A stretch of 6,555 nucleotides of DNA from Sulfurimonas sp. UBA6014 (GCA_002428085.1 DJAA01000059.1:143-6697); one strand, 5' to 3'; positions 1-6,506 are shown, numbered from the stretch's first letter. Notes: generated from the letters alone by a model not told the origin. Program-made: numbers and translations.

Positions 1-801
1 GTAAATGCCTTGGCAAAGTCTTTAGGACTTCACTTTAAACGTGCACAATTTACTCCCGATTTGCTTCCATCGGACTTACTTGGCGCTGAAATTTATGACC
101 CACAAAATAACAATTTCAAAATCAAAAAAGGTCCCATTTTTACCAATTTACTCTTAGCAGATGAGATTAACCGTGCCCCTGCAAAAGTTCAATCCGCACT
201 TCTTGAGGTCATGCAAGAAAAACAAGTAACACTAGGGGATACGACTTTTAAACTTGAGTTGCCATTTTTTGTTATGGCAACCCAAAATCCTGTTGAACAA
301 GAGGGTGTTTATCAACTTCCAGAGGCGCAACTCGATAGATTTATGCTCAAAGTCATAGTGGGTTACAACACAAAAGAAGAAGAATTAGAAATCGCAAGAC
401 GAATTTCAAGCGGTATTTTTGAAGAGATTCAAGCAGTTTTGACTCTTAAAGAACTCATAGAACTCAAAGATGAAATCAAGCGAGTACATATTGACCCTGA
501 AGTAGAAGAATACATCATCGAACTTGTCAATGCAACCAGACACCCCAGTGAATACGGACTCAAAGAGCTAGAAGAATTTATCCAGTTTGGAGCTTCTCCT
601 CGCGTGAGCATCGATATGTTCAAAGCTGTCAAAGCCATGGCGTACTTAAGAGGCAAAGATTTTGTAACTCCTGTGGATGTGGCGTTTATTGCCAAAGAAA
701 TCATGCGTCATCGTATTGTTTTGACTTACGAAGCAGAAGCTGAGGGGATTACAACCGATGCAATTATCCAAAAAGTTTTAGAGACTGTTACGATCCCATA
801 A
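1..801 (+). CDS. moxR: MoxR-family AAA+ ATPase, 5'-truncated by the window edge
   Basis: The reading frame is open from base 1 (first codons V-N-A-L-A-K), so this is the C-terminal 266 residues of a longer protein; MoxR proteins are usually 310-330 residues. Walker A should lie just upstream and is not seen. Counting from base 1, visible MoxR signatures are QFTPDLLPSDLLG (about 16-28), Walker B LLLADEINRAP (50-60, D54/E55), sensor 1 in MATQNPVEQEG (N96), the arginine-finger region LDRF (R113) and sensor 2 in GASPR (R201). The C-terminal part is the helical lid. The family is cytoplasmic and uses ATP hydrolysis for chaperone-like remodelling together with VWA-domain partners, which follow here directly. 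The stop overlaps the next start (TAATG), indicating translational coupling. The TTG at position 10 lies inside the conserved domain and is not the start. Family assignment is very safe; the client is unknown. Confidence 0.96.
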   Translation, partial: VNALAKSLGLHFKRAQFTPDLLPSDLLGAEIYDPQNNNFKIKKGPIFTNLLLADEINRAPAKVQSALLEVMQEKQVTLGDTTFKLELPFFVMATQNPVEQEGVYQLPEAQLDRFMLKVIVGYNTKEEELEIARRISSGIFEEIQAVLTLKELIELKDEIKRVHIDPEVEEYIIELVNATRHPSEYGLKELEEFIQFGASPRVSIDMFKAVKAMAYLRGKDFVTPVDVAFIAKEIMRHRIVLTYEAEAEGITTDAIIQKVLETVTIP

Positions 802-1631
802 TGAGCAAATTACAACAAATCCTCATTCGTGCAAAGCGACAAGTCTTTAGCGAAATGATTGGCAATAACCCCTCTATCTTTCAAGGGGAAGGGTACGATT
901 TCATAGAGCTTAGAGAGTACATGCCTGGAGATGATATTCGTCATATCGACTGGAATATCACAGCGAAAATGCAAAAACCTTACATCAAAATCTTTCGTGA
1001 AGAGCGAGAATTAAATGTGGTTATCGTTTCTCTACTCAACGGAAGTGTTCACTTTGGTTCTAAAAAATTTAAACAAGAAACTATCGCTGAAGTGGTCGCT
1101 CTTCTAGGTTTTTCTATCATCAAAAATGGAGATTTATTAAGCTCGTATATTTTTACAGATACGATGATAAAGCATCTCAAGCCGAGCAAAAAAATACACC
1201 AAGTACAACAAAGTGTTGATGATATTTTAAACTTCAATGCTATTGGGCAAAAAATCGATTTAAAAGCTTTGGCAGACACACTTTACAAAAGACTCAAAAG
1301 AAAATCGCTCATCCTCATCGTGGGTGATTTTTTTGAGATTCCCAACTTTGCGCTGTTGGCCCGAAAACATGAAGTGCTTGCCATTATAGTGCGAGATTTG
1401 CTAGAAGAAAAACCTCCGCAAATGGGTTTTGCCTCTTTAGTTGACCCTGAGAGTGGTGCAGTTTTAGAGGGGGATTTTAACGCTTCAAGTGTAGAAGCGT
1501 ATGCCAAAAAAGTTCTCTCTCATGACCACGAACTCTACGACACACTGAAAAAGCACCATATTCGTTTTACGAAAGTTTATACAACAAGCTCTGTAAGCGT
1601 TGCACTCAAACGTCTTTTTGAGGGGAGATAA
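801..1631 (+). CDS. DUF58 domain protein of the MoxR/VWA operon
   Basis: A 276-residue protein with no signal peptide or membrane segment, hence probably cytoplasmic. The DUF58 hallmark is clear near the N-terminus: GEGYDF (29-34) and YMPGDDIRHIDWNITAK (40-56), followed by the conserved region with KIFREERELNVVIV. DUF58 proteins almost always follow moxR and are thought to form a VWA-like fold working with the ATPase; the biochemical role is not settled. In many members the hydrophobic strand after this block leads to a VWA-type metal site DxSxS. Here the equivalent stretch reads LLNGSVHFGS (78-87), so the aspartate is replaced by N80 and the second serine by H84; metal binding at this site is doubtful. 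The start ATG shares one base with the moxR stop and there is no strong Shine-Dalgarno in front, so coupling is likely. The end shares one base with the next gene (TAATG). Confidence 0.92.
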   Translation: MSKLQQILIRAKRQVFSEMIGNNPSIFQGEGYDFIELREYMPGDDIRHIDWNITAKMQKPYIKIFREERELNVVIVSLLNGSVHFGSKKFKQETIAEVVALLGFSIIKNGDLLSSYIFTDTMIKHLKPSKKIHQVQQSVDDILNFNAIGQKIDLKALADTLYKRLKRKSLILIVGDFFEIPNFALLARKHEVLAIIVRDLLEEKPPQMGFASLVDPESGAVLEGDFNASSVEAYAKKVLSHDHELYDTLKKHHIRFTKVYTTSSVSVALKRLFEGR

Positions 1632-2029
1632 TGCAAAATTTTGACATTCCATTACATGACATAAAACCCCTAGTCGAGATTGAAGAATACTCTTTATATT
1701 ATTTTGCAGGATTTGTCACTTTGGCTCTTTTTCTTGTAGGTGGCATCCTTTATTTGGTCTATGTATGGTTTAAAAGAAAGAGCGTTTTTAACAAACGAAA
1801 AGAACACTTCAAACTCTTAAATTCACTCGATTTACGCGATGCTAAAAGTGCTGCATATGCCATCACAGCTTATGGGTCAACCTTTGCAAATGATTCACCA
1901 AGGCATACACAGATGTATAAAAATCTCACCCAAAGGCTGGAGATTTACAAGTACAAAAAAAATGTGGATGCTTTTGATAAGGAGTCCATCGGCTACATAG
2001 AACTCTACAAGGGCATGATTGATGTTTGA
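1631..2029 (+). CDS. Small single-pass membrane protein, DUF4381-like
   Basis: A 132-residue protein with a short acidic N-terminus (FDIPLHDIKPLVEIEEY), one strong membrane helix at about 22-47, and a basic stretch directly after it (KRKSVFNKRK, 48-57). By the positive-inside rule the N-terminus is periplasmic and the helical C-terminal 80 residues are cytoplasmic. Position between DUF58 and the first VWA gene, size, and N-terminal 'I-LHDIKP' followed by a single helix are typical of DUF4381 proteins in proteobacterial MoxR operons; this assignment rests on context and topology more than on sequence motifs. A good ribosome binding site, GAGGGG at 1620-1625, sits 5 bases before the ATG. The 3' end overlaps the next gene by 8 bases. 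A likely role is a membrane link between the cytoplasmic ATPase/DUF58 pair and the membrane VWA proteins, which is inference. Confidence 0.72.
   Translation: MQNFDIPLHDIKPLVEIEEYSLYYFAGFVTLALFLVGGILYLVYVWFKRKSVFNKRKEHFKLLNSLDLRDAKSAAYAITAYGSTFANDSPRHTQMYKNLTQRLEIYKYKKNVDAFDKESIGYIELYKGMIDV
2009..2013 (+). promoter_or_regulatory. Ribosome binding site deciding the BatA-like start
   Basis: AAGGG lies 8 bases before the ATG at 2022 and only 5 bases before an in-frame TTG at 2019. The spacing and codon favour ATG 2022. The site lies inside the 3' end of the preceding gene. Confidence 0.6.
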
Positions 2030-2951
2030 CGGGCTCTATTTTGAGTTTCCAAAACTTTTGTTTTTGGTTTTTTTCTTTATCGCATGCGAGACACTCTGCA
2101 AGATAAGACTTAACTCTCTCTATTTTCCCCATACACAGCAGTTTGCAAACTCTTCTGTTTCAAGTTCGAAGCTCCTTTTTTTGCTCAAATGGCTCGGTAT
2201 TGTCATGCTAATTTTAGCTTTGATGTCACCTGTAAAAGATGAAGCGTATGAACTTGACCCAAAAAATGGGGTTGAAATAGCTCTGATTTTGGACGCTTCA
2301 CAATCCATGAGCCAACAAGGTTTTGATAATACAAATCCCCAACTCAACCGCTTTGATGTCGTAAAAAGTATTGTAAGCGATTTTATCACGCAGCGAAAAA
2401 ACGACAACTTAGGATTGGTGGTTTTTGGAGAGTTCTCTTTTATAGCCTCACCTCTTACCTACGATGAAAACATTTTAAATAAAATACTCTCACAACTTCA
2501 AATCGGGATAGCAGGAAAATATACCGCCCTTTATGAGTCACTTGCGCAGGGGGTAAACTTGTTGAAGATGACAAAGTCAAACAGCAAAATCGCCATACTT
2601 TTAACAGATGGTTACAGTACAACGGAGATAGATAAAATCCCTCTAGACGTAGCGCTTGACATGGCAAAAAAAGAGAAGATTAAAGTCTATCCCATCGGTA
2701 TTGGCGCCCCTCATGAGTATAATGCAGCCGTCTTACAAGAGATAGCAAATGTTACAGGCGGAGTTGCATTTGGAGCTTCAAGTGCCACCGAGTTGCAACA
2801 AGTGTATGAACAAATAGACAAAATCGAAAAATCACAAATCAAAAATGAGAGTTTTTCATATCTCAAATATTACTATGTCTACCCGCTTTTTGTCTCTCTC
2901 ATCTCTTTGATGCTGTATGTTTATTTGAGAAATAAAAAGGGGCATGTATGA
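2022..2951 (+). CDS. batA: BatA-like membrane protein with VWA domain
   Basis: A 309-residue protein from ATG 2022. Order of parts: membrane helix about 11-26, a short basic loop (28-50), a second helix about 51-70, a VWA domain about 84-265, and a C-terminal helix about 284-302 ending in RNKKGHV. The MIDAS metal site is complete: DASQS (D91, S93, S95), T168 in GKYTALYES, and D196-G197 in LLTDG. With basic residues on the first loop and the C-terminal tail, the VWA domain is predicted to face the periplasm. VWA domains bind protein partners through the MIDAS metal; with MoxR this family has been linked to envelope stress resistance and to protein maturation. It overlaps the previous gene by 8 bases and the next by 4 (ATGA). 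An in-frame TTG three bases upstream is a less likely start. The family is secure; the BatA name is by order and architecture. Confidence 0.92.
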   Translation: MFDGLYFEFPKLLFLVFFFIACETLCKIRLNSLYFPHTQQFANSSVSSSKLLFLLKWLGIVMLILALMSPVKDEAYELDPKNGVEIALILDASQSMSQQGFDNTNPQLNRFDVVKSIVSDFITQRKNDNLGLVVFGEFSFIASPLTYDENILNKILSQLQIGIAGKYTALYESLAQGVNLLKMTKSNSKIAILLTDGYSTTEIDKIPLDVALDMAKKEKIKVYPIGIGAPHEYNAAVLQEIANVTGGVAFGASSATELQQVYEQIDKIEKSQIKNESFSYLKYYYVYPLFVSLISLMLYVYLRNKKGHV

Positions 2952-4639
2952 GCTTTTTACACCCTGAATTTATCTACTTTATGCTGCCGCCCTTCGTCGT
3001 TCTTTTTGCTCTTTTACTCACCCAAAAAGAGTCTCATGAACATTTTTTCAGCCAAGAAGTCATGGATAAACTTCGCGTACATGCAAACACGTTGACACTT
3101 AAAGCAAGAAATGCACTTTTCTTTTTGATGGGACTACTGATGATCCTTGCCCTTGCCCAACCCGTCATCAAAGAGGGTTTTATTGAGGTAAAAGCCAAAA
3201 GTGCCGACATCTTGATAGCTTTAGATATCTCAGACTCCATGCTCGCACAAGATATCTACCCAAATCGCCTCGAAGCTGCAAAACAAAAAGCCTTAGAGCT
3301 CATCCAACTGGCTCCAAATGAGAGAATCGGGGTGATGGCATTTGCAAAAAATTCATACCTTGTCTCACCACTAAGTTTTGACCACAGCGTCGTGCGTTTT
3401 TTACTTTCCCAGCTCAATACAGACTCTATCACAGAAAAAGGGACAGGTTTTTTAAACCTCTTAGATGTGGTAGAAAAGTCTATAGAAAATGAAGGAAAAA
3501 AATATCTGCTTATCTTGAGTGATGGCGGTGATAGCGGTGATTTTACAGAGGAAATTCAAAGTGCTAAAGAGAAAAATATTGAGGTTTATATTTTGGGTAT
3601 TGCCACTCCAAAAGGGTCTCCCGTGCGACTTAATAACGGCAATTTCATCAAATACAAAGGAGATATCATCGTCTCCAAACTCAACGAAAAAATTGAAGCT
3701 TTTGCCACAGCAACAGGAGGCGTTTACATCAAAAACACAACATCTGATGCAGACATAAAAACCATGATTGCTCAAATGCAGTCGAAAGGGGAGAAAAAAG
3801 AGCTTAAAAGCCAAAAGATTCAAAAGTACATCCCACTTTTTTACTATCCTGCAGGGCTAGCACTCCTTCTTTTGCTCATCGCTACAAGTTCCATGAGTAA
3901 AAGAGAAGCTGTCCATTTGCCCTCAGCTTTTACCCTTTTTGCCCTTTTGTTTGCTACTGTTCCTGCCAAGGCAGGGATATTTGATTTTCTCGATTTGAAA
4001 GAGGCGAAAGAGGCGTACACAGCGGGCGATTTTGAGAAGTCGGCAAAGATATATGAAAACTATGCACAAAGCACAAAAGACCCTCATGGAGACTACAATG
4101 AGGCAAATGCTCTCTACAAACAAGGCAAATATACTCAGGCACTAGAAGCGTATGAAAGAGCAAATTTTACTGATAAAGAAAATCAAGCAAAAAAACTAGC
4201 CAACATGGGAAATGCACACACAAAACTTGCCACTCAAGAGGAGCTTCAAAAAGCACTCAAGGCGTATGAAGAGTCTTTAAAAATCAAAGAGGACAAGCAG
4301 ACAAGAGAAAATCTTGAAGAGGTAAAAAAATTTCTAGAAAAGCAAAAACAAGAAGAAAAGAAAAAAGAAAACAAAGACGACCAAAAAAAAGGCAACAAGA
4401 AAAATCAAGATTCTAAAAAAAATGAAAAAAATGAAAAAGCAAAAGCAAATGAAAAAAATAAACAAGAAGACAAACAGGATCAAAACACAAACGACTCTTC
4501 AGATACAGCAGAAAAAAAGATGAGTGAAGCGGAAGAACAAAAATGGATAGACCAACTCAATGCGGGAAAAAATACTTATATGTACAAACTCAATGACGAA
4601 GAGCCAAAAAAAGGGGACTTTGATGAAAAACCTTGGTAA
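2948..4639 (+). CDS. batB: BatB/BatC-like fusion: VWA domain plus TPR and charged tail
   Basis: A 563-residue protein. Two helices (about 9-24 and 56-73) flank a basic loop, followed by a VWA domain about 86-275 with a complete MIDAS: DISDS (D93, S95, S97), T166 in EKGTGF, and D192-G193 in LSDGG. A third helix (about 295-313), a short basic turn (SKRE) and a fourth helix (about 325-340) ending PAKAG return the chain to the periplasm. Residues about 351-460 are TPR-like helical repeats (AYTAGDFEKSAKIYENYA; ALYKQGKYTQALEAYERA; TKLATQEELQKALKAYEESL). Residues about 464-515 are almost only K, E, N, Q and D, and the protein ends with a tail terminating DEKPW. In Bacteroidetes BatB (VWA) and BatC (TPR) are separate; here they are one chain, as in many proteobacteria. 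Ribosome binding site AAGGGG at 2937-2942, 5 bases from the ATG. The 3' end covers the batD start. Confidence 0.93.
   Translation: MSFLHPEFIYFMLPPFVVLFALLLTQKESHEHFFSQEVMDKLRVHANTLTLKARNALFFLMGLLMILALAQPVIKEGFIEVKAKSADILIALDISDSMLAQDIYPNRLEAAKQKALELIQLAPNERIGVMAFAKNSYLVSPLSFDHSVVRFLLSQLNTDSITEKGTGFLNLLDVVEKSIENEGKKYLLILSDGGDSGDFTEEIQSAKEKNIEVYILGIATPKGSPVRLNNGNFIKYKGDIIVSKLNEKIEAFATATGGVYIKNTTSDADIKTMIAQMQSKGEKKELKSQKIQKYIPLFYYPAGLALLLLLIATSSMSKREAVHLPSAFTLFALLFATVPAKAGIFDFLDLKEAKEAYTAGDFEKSAKIYENYAQSTKDPHGDYNEANALYKQGKYTQALEAYERANFTDKENQAKKLANMGNAHTKLATQEELQKALKAYEESLKIKEDKQTRENLEEVKKFLEKQKQEEKKKENKDDQKKGNKKNQDSKKNEKNEKAKANEKNKQEDKQDQNTNDSSDTAEKKMSEAEEQKWIDQLNAGKNTYMYKLNDEEPKKGDFDEKPW
4337..4492 (+). 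repeat. Adenine-rich low-complexity tract encoding the charged tail
   Basis: This stretch encodes residues about 464-515 of the VWA-TPR protein, mainly Lys, Glu, Asn, Gln and Asp. Codons are AAA/GAA/AAT rich; bases 4381-4440 contain 40 adenines out of 60 by my count. It holds an A8 run at 4383-4390 and several A6 runs. The protein segment should be disordered or a highly charged helix. It is a compositional feature, with irregular copies of K-N-E-K rather than a true tandem repeat. Confidence 0.8.
4611..4616 (+). promoter_or_regulatory. Ribosome binding site deciding the batD start
   Basis: AAGGGG lies 6 bases before the ATG at 4623, inside the end of the VWA-TPR gene. It supports ATG 4623 over the in-frame ATG at 4560, as does the signal peptide that begins at 4623. 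Confidence 0.7.
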
Positions 4640-6047
4640 AATAATCTTATTTCTCACGGTGGTGCCTCTGAGCCTAAGTGCGTCTGTCGTAGCAAGCGTG
4701 AATGAGACAAGCGTTGTTGTGGGGGATATGGTGACATACAGTTTAACTATTTCAGGCGAAAATGTAAAAAAGCCCCAAATCAACAGACTTTGCGACGTGG
4801 ATATTCTCTCAAGTGCTTCTCAAACAAGCATTCAGATGATTAATAACGATTACACAAAAAACTATGTTTTAAGCTACCAGTTTATGCCGCAAAAAAGCTG
4901 CAGCATCCCATCAATGCAAATCGAGATAGATGGAAAAATCCAACGCAGTAACTCTATAAAAATTGAGGTAAAAGAGCTCTCATCAGCCGCAGCCAAGGAT
5001 GCTGATTTTCTCTTAAGCCTTACAACTTCCAAAGAAGAAATGTACGTCGGTGAGCCTTTTGAGCTTGTGATGCTTTTAAAACAAAAGCTCGATGCTGAGG
5101 CAGTAGATAGCAAGTTTGTAGCACCTGAGCTCAAAGGTTTTTGGGTAAAATCGGAGTCAAAACCTGAGCGATTTGTAGAGAATGGGTACACGCTTACAAA
5201 AGTGCGCTACACCTTATCACCCCAAAGAGAAGGAGAGATAAAAATCACTCCCGCACAACTAAGAATTGCCCAAAGAAGCGACACCAGAGAGATTTGGGGC
5301 TCTTGGGCTGCAAATGTCAAATGGCGAACATATTTTTCAAATGAGCTCAATTTAAAAGTTAAACCTTTACCTGAAGGTATAAGTTTGGTAGGAAATTTCA
5401 CCCTAGAAGCTCTCACAGATAAAGATTCTATCAACGTGCAAGAACCACTTAACCTCACCATCAAAGTCAAAGGAGAAGGCAATCTAGAAGATATAAAAAC
5501 TTTTAAATCCTTCATCAATGGAGTCAGTATTTTTGATGAAAAGATTATGATAGAAAATTCTGTATTGTCACAAAAGATGGCTTTTGTGGCTGAAAATAAT
5601 TTCACAATTCCCCCTTTTGAGCTCAAATTTTTTGACCCTAAAACCAAAGAGATAAAAACAATCACTACAAAAGAGATACACATCCATGTAAAAAATGCAA
5701 AACCTGAAGAAAAACCTCTCCTAAAAAAGGGAGAAAATCTACAAGAAAAGCCTCTCTTCACAGCTACCAATAAGCCTCATGAAGCTTGGCTAGCGCTAGC
5801 TTTTGTATTAGGTTTGGCATCTGGAATCGCTCTGGCTTTACTACGACCTTGGAGATTTTTTAGCAAAAAAAGTAAATCTTTTATGAAAGACCCAAAAACA
5901 CTTTTAGTAAAACTTCTTCCCTATAAAAATGATGAAAAGGTAAGGCAAATCATAGAAATTTTAGAAAAAAATATTTATGAAAAGAAACACTTGGAGTACG
6001 ATAAAAAAGTTTTAAAAGCGTGCCTAAAAAAATACGCAATTTCTTAA
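4623..6047 (+). CDS. batD: BatD-like exported, membrane-anchored protein
   Basis: A 474-residue protein from ATG 4623. It begins with a signal peptide (MKNLGK, hydrophobic 7-19, likely cleavage near SLSA at 17-20). A long beta-rich periplasmic part follows, with repeated immunoglobulin-like stretches: VNETSVVVGDMVTYSLTI near 26-43, EEMYVGEPFELVMLLKQ, and KDSINVQEPLNLTIKVKG. The pattern 'V-x-V-G-D/E-P-hydrophobic' recurring at domain starts is typical of BatD. A single helix at about 389-407 is followed by RPWRFFSKKSK, so the last 67 residues are cytoplasmic. C57 and C93 in the first domain could form a disulfide. It overlaps the VWA-TPR gene by 17 bases. BatD proteins are the usual last member of Bat operons and are thought to complex with the VWA proteins; no enzymatic activity is expected. 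Starting at ATG 4560 would add 21 polar residues before the signal peptide, which is implausible. Confidence 0.9.
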   Translation: MKNLGKIILFLTVVPLSLSASVVASVNETSVVVGDMVTYSLTISGENVKKPQINRLCDVDILSSASQTSIQMINNDYTKNYVLSYQFMPQKSCSIPSMQIEIDGKIQRSNSIKIEVKELSSAAAKDADFLLSLTTSKEEMYVGEPFELVMLLKQKLDAEAVDSKFVAPELKGFWVKSESKPERFVENGYTLTKVRYTLSPQREGEIKITPAQLRIAQRSDTREIWGSWAANVKWRTYFSNELNLKVKPLPEGISLVGNFTLEALTDKDSINVQEPLNLTIKVKGEGNLEDIKTFKSFINGVSIFDEKIMIENSVLSQKMAFVAENNFTIPPFELKFFDPKTKEIKTITTKEIHIHVKNAKPEEKPLLKKGENLQEKPLFTATNKPHEAWLALAFVLGLASGIALALLRPWRFFSKKSKSFMKDPKTLLVKLLPYKNDEKVRQIIEILEKNIYEKKHLEYDKKVLKACLKKYAIS

Positions 6048-6070
6048 AATATTTATTTTGTAACTCCCAG

Positions 6071-6086
6071 TGGCACGGTTTTTGCT
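6071..6086 (+). promoter_or_regulatory. Sigma-54 (RpoN) -24/-12 promoter
   Basis: TGGCACGGTTTTTGCT matches the consensus TGGCACGNNNNTTGCW at every defined position, with the invariant GG (6072-6073) and GC (6084-6085) correctly spaced. It lies in the only intergenic gap of the window, pointing to the gene at 6123. Transcription should begin near 6097, giving a leader of about 26 bases. Sigma-54 promoters need an enhancer-binding activator; in Campylobacterota the known one is FlgR for flagellar genes, but no activator site is recognisable here. Any upstream activator site would lie in the batD 3' end. Confidence 0.85.
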
Positions 6087-6091
6087 ATTAT
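6083..6091 (+). promoter_or_regulatory. Possible overlapping sigma-70 extended -10
   Basis: TGCTATTAT resembles the extended -10 TGNTATAAT with one mismatch and is preceded by a T run, as in many Campylobacterota housekeeping promoters. It shares bases with the -12 element of the sigma-54 promoter and predicts nearly the same start. In AT-rich DNA such matches are common by chance, so this is weak. Confidence 0.25.
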
Positions 6092-6105
6092 TAATTTTAA
6101 TAATA
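6086..6105 (+). repeat. Perfect AT-only palindrome at the transcription start
   Basis: TATTATTAA (6086-6094) and TTAATAATA (6097-6105) are exact inverted copies separated by TT. The palindrome begins at the last base of the sigma-54 -12 element and covers the predicted start. It could be an operator, a melting aid, or chance in AT-rich DNA. It lacks G/C pairs and a downstream T run, so it is not a convincing terminator. Confidence 0.6.
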
Positions 6106-6107
6106 AC

Positions 6108-6114
6108 AAAAGGG
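6108..6114 (+). promoter_or_regulatory. Ribosome binding site for the small exported protein
   Basis: AAAAGGG lies 8 bases before the ATG at 6123. An in-frame TTG at 6117 is only 2 bases away and can be dismissed as the start. Confidence 0.65.
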
Positions 6115-6122
6115 TTTTGTGT

Positions 6123-6506
6123 ATGCAAAAAATATTTATGGTATTAGCAGTTTTTTCTTGCATATCCCATGCAGCATACAACCCTTTTTTTGGTGAATCT
6201 CAAGCTCCAAAGCCCCAAAAACAAATCATAAAAACAACTTCAACAAATCAAATAAATAAATCTGCTCCTGAGAGAAAAACTCTTAAAATGACCTATTTTG
6301 GGTTCGTTGAGAGCACGAAAGGAAAATTTGCATTAGTAAAATTAGGTGATAAAAACATCATCATCCGCCAAAATGACTCACTCTACCTAGATGAGCAAAT
6401 TTTAAAAGTTGAAAAAATCACAAGTAATTATATTCTCTTAAAAGATAATTATTTAAGGGCCCAAAGTGTCTATTTTAGCTCCCAAGACCAAAGAGAGCAG
6501 CCATGA
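6123..6506 (+). CDS. Small exported protein with a GspC/PilP HR-like domain
   Basis: A 127-residue protein from ATG 6123. A signal peptide is evident: MQK, hydrophobic 4-15, likely cleavage after SHA (15-17). The mature protein begins AYNPFFGESQ, followed by a Pro/Lys/Thr/Asn-rich flexible linker (about 25-52) and a compact beta-rich domain (about 55-118). That domain has the rhythm of type II secretion GspC HR and type IV pilus PilP domains: Y-F-G-F-V near 58-62, a strand with ALVKLGDKNIII, then ND-SLYLDEQILKVEKI and YILLKDNYLRAQSVYF. In those systems it is the periplasmic partner of the secretin. Campylobacter transformation (cts) operons also carry a small gene ahead of the secretin gene, so a role in a pilus, secretion or DNA-uptake apparatus is plausible, but this is inference from pattern. 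VFSC (10-13) is a poor lipobox, so a lipoprotein is possible but less likely. It is the first gene behind the sigma-54 promoter, and its stop overlaps the next start (ATGA). Confidence 0.72.
   Translation: MQKIFMVLAVFSCISHAAYNPFFGESQAPKPQKQIIKTTSTNQINKSAPERKTLKMTYFGFVESTKGKFALVKLGDKNIIIRQNDSLYLDEQILKVEKITSNYILLKDNYLRAQSVYFSSQDQREQP

Noticed and set aside
3519..3758. 79-codon open frame on the plus strand in another frame
   Set aside because: It lies within the VWA domain coding sequence, which has conserved MIDAS residues in the main frame; no ribosome binding site or motif was seen.
3461..3823. 120-codon open frame on the minus strand
   Set aside because: It is antisense to the VWA domain of the BatB-like gene, has Cys/Phe-rich composition typical of antisense frames, and shows no family motif.
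4560..4622. Upstream ATG start for batD
   Set aside because: It would put a polar 21-residue extension before a good signal peptide, and the AAGGGG at 4611-4616 points to ATG 4623.
5207..5770. 187-codon open frame on the minus strand
   Set aside because: It lies fully opposite batD, whose signal peptide, domain pattern and membrane anchor are clear. The minus-strand product has no recognisable domain and no ribosome binding site was evident.
1..6047. Undescribed system in the MoxR/VWA operon
   Set aside because: Gene order and domains match the known MoxR-DUF58-VWA-VWA/TPR-BatD layout; only details such as the degenerate DUF58 site and the fusion joint are unusual.
6117..6122. TTG start for the small exported protein
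   Set aside because: It sits 2 bases from the AAAAGGG site, too close; ATG 6123 has proper spacing and starts a clean signal peptide.
6048..6122. Rho-independent terminator after batD
   Set aside because: The only inverted repeat in the gap is AT-only, lacks a following T run and overlaps the sigma-54 promoter start region.
6123..6161. Lipoprotein signal (cysteine at residue 13)
   Set aside because: VFSC is a poor lipobox, with Phe where a small residue is expected, and a standard cleavage site SHA follows at residues 15-17; kept only as an alternative.
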